From Vibrio chagasii (GTDB taxonomy: Bacteria; Pseudomonadota; Gammaproteobacteria; Enterobacterales; Vibrionaceae), in assembly GCF_024347355.1 (NCBI RefSeq), contig NZ_AP025465.1, positions 1,426,001 to 1,490,000 on the forward strand: 64,000 nt of DNA, given 5' to 3'. How positions within the stretch are numbered: position 1 is the first letter of the stretch; every line of letters begins with the position of its first letter. A model generated the notes under the pieces. The model saw only the letters and a list, made by a program, of their open reading frames with translations, ran no database searches and had not been told where the DNA came from. A program made the translations under genes and the position numbers. Shown piece after piece: positions 52,104-60,970 of the stretch.

Positions 52104-52976
52104 ATGGAAAACACCAAACAAGTCCTACTGGTCGCCGGAACTCACGGTAACGAACTCTCTGGAATTTACCTACATAAACTTATTAAAGAGCGCTTGTATG
52201 CCGCTGATCGTTCGACATTTTCTACCGATTCAGTTATCGCAAACCCAAAAGCGGTAGATCAGAACGTAAGGTACTTAGACACGGATTTAAATCGTGAGTT
52301 TTCTCAGCTCAACAATGACGACACGCTAGGTTTAGCCGAGCATACCGTAGCTCGCCAGTTTGCAGAGCGATACGCAAGCAAAGAGCAGCAACTCATTATC
52401 GACCTACACAACACAACCAGCAATATGGGCGCGACACTGATCTTGCTTTCCAACGATGCTTTCTATCAAAAAATGGGCGCGTATGTGAAACAGCGAATGC
52501 CGGAAGCGAATATTCTATTTGAAGATAGGAAACCGTGGGATGAGCAGCCTTACCTTTGTACTACAGGGAAGTGCGGTGTAATGATTGAAGTGGGTGCTCA
52601 GGCACATGGTTCGCTTAAATTCGACACGCTTAAACTGATGAAGCAGATGCTGACCATGGTGCTTGATTATGTTGAGAAGAATAACCTCAATCAGCTGCAA
52701 GCATTAGAAGACTACGATGCGTTTTTCTATGTTGAAGAAGTTAATGTTCCCCTTGGCCCAGACGGCATGCGTGTTGCTACTGTGCACCCAGCGATATGTG
52801 GTCGGGATTTCGAGGTCGTTAAGCAAGGGCAGCCGATATTGGCGACGTTCTTTGGATATGATATTTATTGGGAACGTGAACAAGACATATACCCGCACTT
52901 TATCAACGAGAGTGCCTACGCTAAAGCCAACATCGCTATGGCACTTGCCGAGAAGCGATTGGTCTCAGTGAACTAG
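52104..52976 (+). CDS. Aspartoacylase (succinylglutamate desuccinylase/AspA family)
   Basis: A 290-residue zinc carboxypeptidase-like enzyme: zinc-binding THGNE (His, Glu) at the start, DLNREF, and DLHNTTSNMG holding the third ligand His. The protein ends with the family's C-terminal domain (HPAICGRDFEVVKQGQP). It releases acetate from N-acetylaspartate or a similar N-acyl amino acid; bacterial relatives also act on succinylglutamate. The ATG at 52104 (MENTKQV) is the conserved start. A degenerate Zur box precedes it. Confidence 0.88.
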   Translation: MENTKQVLLVAGTHGNELSGIYLHKLIKERLYAADRSTFSTDSVIANPKAVDQNVRYLDTDLNREFSQLNNDDTLGLAEHTVARQFAERYASKEQQLIIDLHNTTSNMGATLILLSNDAFYQKMGAYVKQRMPEANILFEDRKPWDEQPYLCTTGKCGVMIEVGAQAHGSLKFDTLKLMKQMLTMVLDYVEKNNLNQLQALEDYDAFFYVEEVNVPLGPDGMRVATVHPAICGRDFEVVKQGQPILATFFGYDIYWEREQDIYPHFINESAYAKANIAMALAEKRLVSVN

Positions 52977-53003
52977 TGTGTTGAACCTATAACGGATTGG
53001 TTA

Positions 53004-53039
53004 AAAAGCCCTATGAATGCAGTAATTCATAGGGCTTTT
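53004..53039. terminator. Bidirectional terminator
   Basis: A 15-bp perfect stem (53004-53018 with 53025-53039) between the convergent aspartoacylase and CobW genes. Confidence 0.92.
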
Positions 53040-53068
53040 AGGTTGGGGTAAGGGTTAACCAGGTCTGG

Positions 53069-54079
53069 CTAAATCTGACACGCCAACAATTGGTTTTCTA
53101 GATCGTTGTCGATGCTATAACCAATGACTTCTATTCTGGTTTCACTGCACTCATCGAGTTCTGATTCGGTCAAACCATCCTCTGTTAAGTTGTAGCCAAA
53201 GATACCATTTGGAGTAATAAACACCGCCTTCATACGTTCAACTTTCAAGCCGACTAGAAAGTGTCGTAAACGCTGGTGGTCAAACAGTTTATCGGCTGCA
53301 AATCGCCAGCCAATACTCTCGAAGCCTTCACCTTGGTTACTTGCCTTTATCATACCGCTCTCTGGCATCGGTAATTCTGAAGCGAGTGGCTTGTCTTGTT
53401 TATGATGATGGTGGTGATGGTGCCCATGAGCTTGATGATGGTAAAAGCTGGTGTCTCCATCAAACTCATCGAAAGGGATCTTACCGTGATGAGCAAAGAT
53501 CAGCTTAGTGTCAGGGTGACAAATCTGAGCAACGTACTCGGCAAGTTTTTCGGCATCCCCCTTGTTATAAAGGTCTACTTTATTGCCGACGATCGTATCC
53601 GCAATGGTAATTTGTTGGTTGAAAGTATCGTGGTCAGAATAACGAGTATCAGACAGCTTGCGAGCATCTACCAAGGTGATGTTCTTTTGCAGTGATAGCA
53701 CTTTACGATAATGTACAGAAGATAATACTTCTAACACTTCTTTCGGGTGGCCAAGGCCAGTAGGCTCAATCAGTAAGCGGTCTGGCTTCGCTTCAGAAAG
53801 CAACTGATTGAGTGCTATCTGCATGGGTAATCCCGCGGCACAGCACATGCAGCCACCGGGTACTTCCCGAATAAAAACTTGCTGTTGTTTGGTTTGATTG
53901 CCTTCGAATAAGCTTCCATCAACGCCAATTTCACCAAACTCATTCACCAAAATAGCCCAATTCTCATCGGCTGGTTTGTGCTTCATTAAGTTAAGAATCG
54001 CAGAGGTTTTTCCTACTCCGAGAAACCCAGTAATAATGTTGGTCGGAATCCCAAGCAAGGGGGATTTATTAGAGTTCAT
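53069..54079 (-). CDS. CobW/COG0523 GTPase (probable zinc metallochaperone, ZigA type)
   Basis: A G3E-family GTPase of 336 residues with P-loop GFLGVGKT (18-25), the metal-binding CxCC motif (77-80, GGCMCC), a His-rich stretch (H-HHHHHHH near 210) and a C-terminal CobW domain. It delivers zinc to client proteins when zinc is scarce. It is the last gene of the zur operon and its start overlaps the end of the carbonic anhydrase gene by 11 bases. The ATG at 54079 is preferred to longer upstream frames. Confidence 0.88.
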   Translation of the reverse strand: MNSNKSPLLGIPTNIITGFLGVGKTSAILNLMKHKPADENWAILVNEFGEIGVDGSLFEGNQTKQQQVFIREVPGGCMCCAAGLPMQIALNQLLSEAKPDRLLIEPTGLGHPKEVLEVLSSVHYRKVLSLQKNITLVDARKLSDTRYSDHDTFNQQITIADTIVGNKVDLYNKGDAEKLAEYVAQICHPDTKLIFAHHGKIPFDEFDGDTSFYHHQAHGHHHHHHHKQDKPLASELPMPESGMIKASNQGEGFESIGWRFAADKLFDHQRLRHFLVGLKVERMKAVFITPNGIFGYNLTEDGLTESELDECSETRIEVIGYSIDNDLENQLLACQI

Positions 54080-54629
54080 TAGCAATCCTTCTATAGCCTT
54101 GAACAAGAGTATGGTTGGCAGAGACAACCGATTCTGAAAACGCCGAGTATTCTGGTGGGACTTTTGAAATGCTGTTTAGGTCAAAGCCTGAACCTATGTT
54201 GGTCATCGGTGGTACATGAAAATTCTCAGGAAGGTCGAGTCCGTCCACCACGCAGTTATGACGAATCACGCAACCTTTACCAATGACGGCATTGAAAACG
54301 ACAGAGTTGAAGCCGATAAAGACATCGTCACTGACTTCACAAGGCCCATGGATAATGGAGCGGTGAGCGATAGAGGAGCGTTCTCCTATGGTTACCGCAG
54401 CACCGGCCTTTGAATGGATAACCACACCATCTTGAATATTCGTGTCTCGCTTAATCACGATGGCTTCCATATCGCCGTGTTCATTAACCTCATCGGCACG
54501 TATCACGGCATAAGGACCAATGAACACGTTATCTTCAATGATCACCTTGCCACATATAATGGCCGTTGGATCAATGAAAGCGGTTTCCGATACGTTTGGC
54601 ATATGGCCGTTAGGGTTTCTTCTTAACAT
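54069..54629 (-). CDS. Gamma-class carbonic anhydrase-like protein (Cam type)
   Basis: A 186-residue left-handed beta-helix protein made of hexapeptide repeats. His72, His89 and His94 (GVVIHSKAG, IAHRSIIHGP) correspond to the three zinc-binding His of Methanosarcina Cam, and the following DDVFIGFNSVVFNAVIGKGC also matches Cam better than E. coli YrdA. It could be a backup carbonic anhydrase able to work with other metals when zinc is short. It lies in the zur operon, 36 bases after the dihydroorotase gene. Confidence 0.82.
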   Translation of the reverse strand: MLRRNPNGHMPNVSETAFIDPTAIICGKVIIEDNVFIGPYAVIRADEVNEHGDMEAIVIKRDTNIQDGVVIHSKAGAAVTIGERSSIAHRSIIHGPCEVSDDVFIGFNSVVFNAVIGKGCVIRHNCVVDGLDLPENFHVPPMTNIGSGFDLNSISKVPPEYSAFSESVVSANHTLVQGYRRIANEL

Positions 54630-54665
54630 ATTGATTTCTTTTGATTGGTGGTAATAACTGCTGAG

Positions 54666-56048
54666 TTAGCGATCGAATGACAGCCTCATTGCTGGAGTGA
54701 CCATGTCACCCGGTATTTCTTTTGATGTGTCAGCGGTAGGCGTATTTTGGTTATCAGGGGATTCTGGATTGCTATACACCTTGGCACCATTGACCCAGGT
54801 GTGCTTGATCTGAGCAGAGAATTCGTGCCCTGCGAAAGGTGACCATCCACATTGATGTAAGCTGTTTTCATTACTAACTAAGGTTGTTGCTAGTGGATCG
54901 ACTAACACTAAATCGGCGAAGTAGCCCTCACGGATATAGCCGCGTTCCTGTATCGCATAACGAATGGATGGGTTATGTGCTGTTTTCTCTACGACTTGCT
55001 CTATGGTCATGGTTCCGGCATGTACGTGGTCAAACAGAGTTAAGAGGGCGTGTTGTACTAGAGGCAAACCGGCAGGCGCTTGCTCATAAGGAACTTGTTT
55101 TTCTTGCCATGTGTGTGGCGCGTGATCTGTCGCGATGATGTCGATTTCGCCCGTGTTCAAAGCTTCTAATAGAGCGTCTCTATCACCTGGGGATTTGATA
55201 GCAGGGTTGCATTTGATTTGGTTCCCTAATCTTGGGTAATCTTCATTACTGAACCAAAGGTGATGAACACACGCTTCAGCGGTTATCCGCTTACCTTCGA
55301 TTGGCCCTTTATCAAATAGTGCTAACTCTTTCTCTGTAGTGATATGCAATACATGAAGCTGGCTATTGTGCTTTTTAGCGAGCTCAACGGCATAACAAGA
55401 AGAGGCATAGCAGGCTTTGTCATCTCCCAGGATAGGGTGGTCTTCAATCGTTAAGTCTGCTTTATCTTTTCTTAATTGCTCTTGGTTTTTAGCGATCACA
55501 GGCCCGCTTTCACAGTGGGTGACAATCAGGACGGGAGAGTCACGGAATATGGCATCGAGTGCTTGAGGATCTTCAACCAACAGGTTACCCGTTGAAGCAC
55601 CCATAAATACCTTTACACCACAGTGTTTGGTTGGGTCGAGTTTCTTAATTTGGTCTAGATTGTCCTCTGTTGCACCGAGGTAAAAGGAGTAGTTAGCCAG
55701 TGAGCTCTGTGCTGCAATATCAAACTTTTTCTCTAAGGCCTCAATATTTGTTGTCGCGGGGGTGACGTTTGGCATTTCCATGTAGCTAGTAATACCGCCG
55801 GCGACAGCGGCACGTGATTCTGTCGCGATTGAGCCTTTGTGGGTTAACCCGGGCTCGCGAAAATGGACTTGATCGTCAATCATCCCCGGGATGAGGTAGC
55901 AACCTTTTGCTTCAATGACTTCACAATTTGAATTGGGCTGTATATTGCTTGCAACCTTTTCAATTCGTTGGTCGACAATTAATACATCTGTCTCGGTAAT
56001 GGTACCTTCATTGACCACGTAGGCATTCTTAATGAGCGTTGCAGGCAT
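54666..56048 (-). CDS. Dihydroorotase (Zur-linked paralogue)
   Basis: A 460-residue amidohydrolase of the class I dihydroorotase/AllB type: DxH-x-R in DDQVHFREPG, a carboxylated-Lys segment GVKVFMGAST, HCESGP, HVLHIT and DHAPH. The reaction closes carbamoyl-aspartate to dihydroorotate in pyrimidine synthesis. Vibrios have another pyrC; a Zur-controlled second one is known in several proteobacteria as a low-zinc substitute. Gene order zur - pyrC - Cam - CobW supports this. Confidence 0.85.
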   Translation of the reverse strand: MPATLIKNAYVVNEGTITETDVLIVDQRIEKVASNIQPNSNCEVIEAKGCYLIPGMIDDQVHFREPGLTHKGSIATESRAAVAGGITSYMEMPNVTPATTNIEALEKKFDIAAQSSLANYSFYLGATEDNLDQIKKLDPTKHCGVKVFMGASTGNLLVEDPQALDAIFRDSPVLIVTHCESGPVIAKNQEQLRKDKADLTIEDHPILGDDKACYASSCYAVELAKKHNSQLHVLHITTEKELALFDKGPIEGKRITAEACVHHLWFSNEDYPRLGNQIKCNPAIKSPGDRDALLEALNTGEIDIIATDHAPHTWQEKQVPYEQAPAGLPLVQHALLTLFDHVHAGTMTIEQVVEKTAHNPSIRYAIQERGYIREGYFADLVLVDPLATTLVSNENSLHQCGWSPFAGHEFSAQIKHTWVNGAKVYSNPESPDNQNTPTADTSKEIPGDMVTPAMRLSFDR

Positions 56049-56116
56049 AGCGTTTCAATCTCTCCTTGTTGATTAGGCTAATACGGTTGGAATCTAGTTA
56101 TTCGATGTAGGTATTC

Positions 56117-56590
56117 TTAGCAGGGCATATTTACTTCGGGCTTAGCACACTCATCACAAACACAGCTGATCTCTATCTGAGGGCTTGTGACGGTGAATCC
56201 TTGTTGTTTCGCGTGAGATTTAAGATCGCGAATAATAGAAGGGTTGATGGTTTGTTCACTTATCTTGTCGCACTTAGAACAAATCAAAAACTGTGGGATG
56301 CCATGTTCGTGCTCGCAAAGGGTGTGATCACAAAGTATGTATTTATTTGATACCTTGATCTTGTGTGCTAGGTGATGTTGTTCTAAAAAGTCCAAGACTC
56401 GGTAGACCGACATCGCCTGAACATGTTGATCAAAATGTTCTTTGCAATAGTCAACTAACTCGTAGGCAGACAGCGCTTTATCGGCATGGGCTAACGCGCG
56501 CAGTATCAGCAGCCTTTTGGCGGTAAACTGTTTTCCATTGTCTCTACATCCTTGCTTGACGTGCTTAATGATCGCTTCAATATCTTTCAT
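56117..56590 (-). CDS. zur: Zinc uptake regulator Zur (Fur family)
   Basis: A 157-residue Fur-family regulator: N-terminal winged helix (MSVYRVLDFLEQHHLAHKI), central metal-binding His/Cys (CDHTLCEHEHGIPQFLICSKC) and a C-terminal C-V-C-D-E-C. The C-x2-C with C-V-C-D-E-C pattern and its operon partners identify Zur rather than Fur. It represses zinc-uptake and backup genes when zinc is bound. A perfect 22-bp palindrome lies 25 bases before its start, so it is autoregulated and co-regulates the following three genes. Confidence 0.9.
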   Translation of the reverse strand: MKDIEAIIKHVKQGCRDNGKQFTAKRLLILRALAHADKALSAYELVDYCKEHFDQHVQAMSVYRVLDFLEQHHLAHKIKVSNKYILCDHTLCEHEHGIPQFLICSKCDKISEQTINPSIIRDLKSHAKQQGFTVTSPQIEISCVCDECAKPEVNMPC

Positions 56591-56614
56591 TTTAAGTACT
56601 AAAATTTACCCTGT

Positions 56615-56636
56615 TTGATATGTTATAACATATCAA
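56615..56636. promoter_or_regulatory. Zur box of the zur operon
   Basis: A perfect 22-bp palindrome centred on ATGTTATAACAT, 25 bases upstream of zur and the strongest of the four candidate sites in this window. Confidence 0.85.
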
Positions 56637-57173
56637 TTGCGAGCTGTGAAATGTACTTTGTTAAGTGGCACCATTGAATTATAGGGTTGAACGCCCTCGG
56701 ACTAGGGGGGAATTGCAATAAGAGTCAGCACGCAATCAGAGATTACATTGCCCAACTCGAATTAAATGCTGAAATGATACAAATCTCATATTTAATACTG
56801 CTTATTAAGTAATCTTTGTTGACCTTGATATCAAATCAAGTGGCTGATTTTATTGGGTATAGGAGAAAAGTCTCAGAAATTAATACTTAGATAACTAAAG
56901 TTTTAAATTCTAATTTATCAATAGTTGTTGGAATATAGTTCTATTTGGGAACTGTTAAGCAGATGTTTTTAGCCATATATATGAAATTAAGAGCGTGTTA
57001 TGTTTCTGATTTGAAAGAATAATCTTACAGTTCAAATAAAAAAGTTGGCGAAAATCAGAAGCTTGGCATACACTTTCCTTGTAAATGACCTTATCTCATT
57101 GATTGAATAGGGTAAATGCTTTGGCGCTACTGGCGATAGTAGCAATGATTAACATAGCTTTGAGGAAAGTTTT
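56637..57173. other. Intergenic region before ihfA without pheT
   Basis: About 540 AT-rich bases where other vibrios have the end of pheT. No trace of a pheT reading frame is seen, only ihfA's upstream region. Confidence 0.5.
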
Positions 57174-57470
57174 ATGGCACTCACGAAGGCCGATTTGGCT
57201 GAGAACCTGTTTGAGACACTCGGATACAGCAAGCGGGATGCCAAGGAAACGGTTGAAGTGTTTTTCGAAGAAGTTCGTAAAGCGCTTGAAAATGGCGAAC
57301 AGGTAAAACTGTCTGGTTTTGGTAATTTTGATCTTCGCGAGAAAAACGAGCGACCTGGTCGTAACCCGAAAACTGGTGAAGACATTCCAATTTCTGCTCG
57401 ACGTGTTGTTACTTTTAGACCGGGACAAAAACTAAAGGCCCGTGTCGAAAATATTAAAATCGAGAAGTAG
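57174..57470 (+). CDS. ihfA: Integration host factor subunit alpha
   Basis: A 98-residue HU/IHF-fold protein, nearly identical to vibrio IhfA ([51 protein letters not shown]). With IhfB it bends DNA in replication, transcription and phage integration. Normally it follows pheST; here its transcript must use its own promoter in the 540-base upstream gap. An intrinsic terminator follows. Confidence 0.95.
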   Translation: MALTKADLAENLFETLGYSKRDAKETVEVFFEEVRKALENGEQVKLSGFGNFDLREKNERPGRNPKTGEDIPISARRVVTFRPGQKLKARVENIKIEK

Positions 57471-57480
57471 CCAAGCAATT

Positions 57481-57505
57481 GACCACGCCTAGCGTGGTCT
57501 TTTTG
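57481..57505 (+). terminator. Intrinsic terminator of ihfA
   Basis: GACCACGC/GCGTGGTC stem with a 3-nt loop, followed by TTTTTGTTTTT. Confidence 0.92.
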
Positions 57506-57610
57506 TTTTTGTCACCATATTTATTCTTGCCTTCCGTTTTCATTCTTTTATCTTCTCGTATCTGATGTGACCCCATTAAAGTAGACACTTAATACAGAGT
57601 ATTAAGTGTT

Positions 57611-57925
57611 ATGAAAGTAAAATCACAAAGACAATATACAGACGAATTTAAACGAGAAGCGGTTCAGCAATCTCTTGACTCTTCTGACACCGTTAAGTCA
57701 GTAGCACTATCCTTAGGGATATCACCAGTGCTACTTTCTAAATGGAGATGCCAAATGACGTCCAAGAAGACAAATCCTTTGCCAATACCTAACCAAGGCC
57801 CTGAGAAATCCGTTGCACAATTGGAGAAGGAGATCCGCCAGTTGAAAAAGAAGCTTGAGATGGCGGAGCTGGAGAATGATTTCTTAAAGGAAGCGAAGGC
57901 TTTCTTCGACAGCCAAAAAGAATAA
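57611..57925 (+). CDS. IS3-family transposase OrfA
   Basis: A 104-residue protein with the IS3 OrfA helix-turn-helix (YTDEFKREAVQQSLDSSDTVKSVALSLGISPVLLSKW) and a leucine-zipper-like C-terminal coiled coil (LEKEIRQLKKKLEMAELENDFLKEA). The slippery AAAAAG at 57915-57920 allows a -1 frameshift into orfB to make the OrfAB transposase. Confidence 0.92.
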   Translation: MKVKSQRQYTDEFKREAVQQSLDSSDTVKSVALSLGISPVLLSKWRCQMTSKKTNPLPIPNQGPEKSVAQLEKEIRQLKKKLEMAELENDFLKEAKAFFDSQKE

Positions 57926-57954
57926 GATTCGAGTACATCCTGAAGAAGGCTAGT

Positions 57955-58782
57955 GTGAAGCTCCCGGTTATTCGTTTATGCCGATGGTTAGATGTATCGA
58001 CTGCTGGTTATTACAAGTGGCTTACGAGGAAACCCTCGAAACGAGAGACAGAAAATGAATGCTTAAGCAGCTACCTGAAAAGAGAAAGCAAAGCTCAACA
58101 CTGTATTCCAGGTTACCGAAAACTTTGGGAAGCAGCTGTCGCTAATGGCTTTATTTGTAATAAAAAGCGAGTACAGAGGCTTTTACAAAACATGGGCTAT
58201 CGCTCTTGCGCTAGCAAGAAGCGATATGGACGAACGCTTAGACAAAATACACTCATACCTGCTTATAACATCCTTGACCGTCAATTTAAGGTAGATAAAC
58301 CAAATCGAGTTTGGGTATCAGACATAACTCAGGTGCGCTGTTCGGATGGTTGGCAGTATCTGTGCGTCGTCTTAGATTTGTTTTCACGCAAAGTGATTGG
58401 CTGGTCGACAAGTCGAATTAACAACGCAAGTTTAGTACTAAAAAGCCTGAATAAGGCTTGGGAAAAAAGGCAGCCCTTCGGTCATGAACTCTTGTTTCAC
58501 TCCGATCAAGGCATTCAGTATCGAGCGTTGGAAACGATCCGCTGGCATCGTAAACGCAAGATTAAAATTAGTATGTCGAGAAAAGGAAACTGCTGGGATA
58601 ATGCTTGTTCTGAAAGCTTCTTCGCGCAATACAAGAAAGAATGGATGAACCACTTAGGAGAGATCTCACGACAAGAAATGACAATGCAGAGTCGAATCTA
58701 CATTGATACCTATTATAATCCAATAAGAAGGCATGGGACTTTAGGTGGACTAAGTCCTATGGATTTTGAGCTAATTAACTAA
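57955..58782 (+). CDS. IS3-family transposase OrfB (catalytic part)
   Basis: A 275-residue integrase-core protein with the DDE triad: WVSDITQV, HSDQGIQY and the Glu in SESFFAQYKKEW. The HTH_21 domain (GYRKLWEAAVANG) is at the N-terminus. Expressed as an OrfAB fusion by -1 frameshift. Frame intact. Confidence 0.92.
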   Translation: MKLPVIRLCRWLDVSTAGYYKWLTRKPSKRETENECLSSYLKRESKAQHCIPGYRKLWEAAVANGFICNKKRVQRLLQNMGYRSCASKKRYGRTLRQNTLIPAYNILDRQFKVDKPNRVWVSDITQVRCSDGWQYLCVVLDLFSRKVIGWSTSRINNASLVLKSLNKAWEKRQPFGHELLFHSDQGIQYRALETIRWHRKRKIKISMSRKGNCWDNACSESFFAQYKKEWMNHLGEISRQEMTMQSRIYIDTYYNPIRRHGTLGGLSPMDFELIN

Positions 58783-58816
58783 ACCCCTGTGTCTACTTTT
58801 TAGGGGCCACATCACT

Positions 58817-58865
<49 letters not shown>

Positions 58866-59001
58866 AATTTCTAATCAGCGTTCAGTTCTCCTTAACGGTA
58901 GTTAATTCTAATTGAATTTAAATACACCGCTCTATTTGCTGTAATGCGTCCACTTTATGACCGATCAAACTGATTTTTTGATCCAGATCTTAGGAGGATG
59001 T

Positions 59002-59307
59002 GTGCGAAAAGCCGCTTTAGCTTGGGTATTGCTTTTATTTCCCGCGATAGGCCAAGCTGCCGATTACCAACAAATTGCCAATATGTGCGTCGCTTGCCAT
59101 GGCAGTACTCAAGACACTTCTTTTCCTTCTATTCCGAACCTGAAATGGCAGAACAAGCCTTACGTGGTTGAACAGCTCACGGCTTTTAAGAGTGGAGAAC
59201 GTTCCGATAAAACCATGTCTAAAGTCGCCCAGCTTTTGTCTGAGCAAGATATTGAGCAGCTTGCCACTTACTTTTACACACTGAATCACAAAGGATCGCA
59301 ACAATGA
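59002..59307 (+). CDS. Monohaem c-type cytochrome
   Basis: A 101-residue exported cytochrome with signal peptide (MRKAALAWVLLLFPAIGQA) and haem motif CVACH, axial Met probably in SKVAQ-upstream TMSK. The GTG at 59002 has GGAGG four bases away. First gene of the sulfite dehydrogenase operon; the next gene overlaps it by four bases. Confidence 0.85.
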   Translation: MRKAALAWVLLLFPAIGQAADYQQIANMCVACHGSTQDTSFPSIPNLKWQNKPYVVEQLTAFKSGERSDKTMSKVAQLLSEQDIEQLATYFYTLNHKGSQQ

Positions 59308-60530
59308 GTTTAGATAGAAGACAGTTCCTGAAAGCTGCGTTAACTGCAACCGCGGCGTCAGCGTTGCCGGTCTCTTGGGTGTTTGCTGCTAATCGCCCGG
59401 AAGGTTTAGAGGCCCTGGATATCAATGCGTTAACGTGGGCAAAAGCAGAAGATTTGCCGGATTACTATACCATTTTAAATACCAACCCTTTGAATGCTTA
59501 TCCGCCAGAAAGTATGCTCGCCCCCGCTGTTACGCCCGCTGATGTTCCATTTGTTCGATGGAATGGTTTAATGCCAGATTTCAATAAAATGGATCCGGAT
59601 ACTTGGACGTTCGAAGTGAAAGGGGAGTCTGTAAAACAGAGTAAAACTTACACAATAGCGGAACTCAAATCTAAGTTTAAACACCATACTCAAAGCCTAG
59701 TATTGGAGTGTGGTGGCAACAGCCGTAATAACTTTTACCCAAGCACTAAAGGCAATCAGTGGAACAATGCAGGCGTGTACTGCGCACAGTGGACAGGTGT
59801 GTTGCTCAGTGATGTGCTAAAAGACTGTGGTATCAAAGATGACGCGGTTTATGTGGGCAACCATGGCTTTGATAAGCACCTAAGTGGTAAAGGTGAAGCG
59901 ATCTCTCGCGGCGTACCGATTGAAGCCGCAATGACTGACAATGCCTTGATTGCATGGGAAATGAATGGCGAACCTATTCCATATCTTCATGGTTTTCCGT
60001 TGAGAACGGTATTTGGAGGTCGCCCAGCTTCTGTCTCTCAAAAGTGCACTACGGGCATTAGTATCCGAAATAAAGTTCATGATGGCCATAAAATGGCAGC
60101 ACCCGCCTATCAAGTGCCTAAGCACCCAATCGCGCCTGGTGAAAAAGTAGAAAACAAGGATTTTAGAATCATTGAAGAGATGATTGTGAAATCGCTAATT
60201 ACCTCGCCAAAGAGTGGCACTGAGTTTGCGCTTGGTAAAAAGGTCAAAGTGAGCGGGCACGCGTGGGCTGGGCTGAGAACCGTCGAGAAGCTCCAAGTTA
60301 GTTACGATTACGGTACCACTTGGCACGATGCCAAGCTGAATAAACCGGTAAACAAGGGCGCGTGGCAGCAATGGGAAGCCGATCTAGAACTTCCTATGAC
60401 AGGTTATTATGAGATCTGGGCGAAGGCGACCGATAGCGAAGGCGATAGCCAGCCAGTGGTTCAACCGCAATGGAATCCAAAAGGGTATCTGTTTAATGGT
60501 TGTCATAGAGTCGCGGTAAGAGTTTCGTGA
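59304..60530 (+). CDS. Sulfite dehydrogenase molybdopterin subunit (SorA-like)
   Basis: A 408-residue periplasmic molybdoenzyme of the sulfite oxidase family. A Tat-type signal (RRQFLKA) precedes the Mo-cofactor domain (about 60-290) with the Mo-ligating Cys136 in LECGGNSR, and a C-terminal dimerisation domain (about 300-408). It oxidises sulfite to sulfate and passes electrons to the cytochromes encoded before and after it. The start overlaps the upstream cytochrome stop by four bases. Confidence 0.9.
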   Translation: MSLDRRQFLKAALTATAASALPVSWVFAANRPEGLEALDINALTWAKAEDLPDYYTILNTNPLNAYPPESMLAPAVTPADVPFVRWNGLMPDFNKMDPDTWTFEVKGESVKQSKTYTIAELKSKFKHHTQSLVLECGGNSRNNFYPSTKGNQWNNAGVYCAQWTGVLLSDVLKDCGIKDDAVYVGNHGFDKHLSGKGEAISRGVPIEAAMTDNALIAWEMNGEPIPYLHGFPLRTVFGGRPASVSQKCTTGISIRNKVHDGHKMAAPAYQVPKHPIAPGEKVENKDFRIIEEMIVKSLITSPKSGTEFALGKKVKVSGHAWAGLRTVEKLQVSYDYGTTWHDAKLNKPVNKGAWQQWEADLELPMTGYYEIWAKATDSEGDSQPVVQPQWNPKGYLFNGCHRVAVRVS

Positions 60531-60538
60531 GGAAAGCC

Positions 60539-60970
60539 ATGTGTGATAATTCAACTCAGCCCAACAAGCGCTCTTATCGTAAAGGAATTATGAGAGCGGC
60601 ACTGGTCTGTAGCTTGTCAACCTCAATGCTTGTTCATGCCGATGAAGTGCCGGATAACCCGAAGGCTTTCTATGGGGTAGATAAGAGTTCAGGTTTAATC
60701 ATGGCTCCGGGATGGGAGTTAGTGAAAGGCCAATGTAATGCGTGCCACACGAGTCTTATTGTGGCGCAGAACAGTGGTACTCGAGAGCAATGGCGTGAAA
60801 CGATTGAATGGATGGTAGACACTCAGGGACTATGGGACTTGTCTGATACATGGGACCCAGTACTGGACTATCTGAGTACCTACTATCAAGACAAAGGGAT
60901 CGACATGAACAAGTATCGACGCAAACCTATTGATAGCGCTCTGATGCCGCCTATGCCGGGAGAGCAATAA
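60539..60970 (+). CDS. c-type cytochrome subunit (SorB-like)
   Basis: A 143-residue exported monohaem cytochrome with CNACH and a signal peptide ending LVHA. The ATG at 60539 has AGGAAA upstream; a GTG at 60527 overlaps sorA's stop. Late MPPMPGEQ is a typical axial-Met tail. It is the electron acceptor expected directly after SorA. Confidence 0.85.
   Translation: MCDNSTQPNKRSYRKGIMRAALVCSLSTSMLVHADEVPDNPKAFYGVDKSSGLIMAPGWELVKGQCNACHTSLIVAQNSGTREQWRETIEWMVDTQGLWDLSDTWDPVLDYLSTYYQDKGIDMNKYRRKPIDSALMPPMPGEQ

Larger units (their letters stand above)
57566..58811 (+). mobile_element. IS3-family insertion sequence (about 1.25 kb)
   Basis: The ends are imperfect 23-bp inverted repeats: TGTGACCCCATTAAAGTAGAC on the left (57566) against TGTGGCCCCTAAAAAGTAGAC reading in from 58811, 20 of 23 matching. 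Two overlapping-type genes, orfA and orfB, with an A-rich slippery stretch between them. The element lies inside or beside a CTCGTAT repeat array, so a target duplication cannot be defined. Confidence 0.88.

Noticed and set aside
53444..53500. His-rich stretch in the CobW GTPase as a sequence artefact
   Set aside because: Runs of His are normal in this family as metal-binding loops and the codons vary, which argues against an artefact.
57563..58814. Target-site duplication for the IS3 element
   Set aside because: No 3-4 bp duplication could be defined: the repeat array makes the flanks ambiguous (left ATC/TCT, right CTC/ACT).
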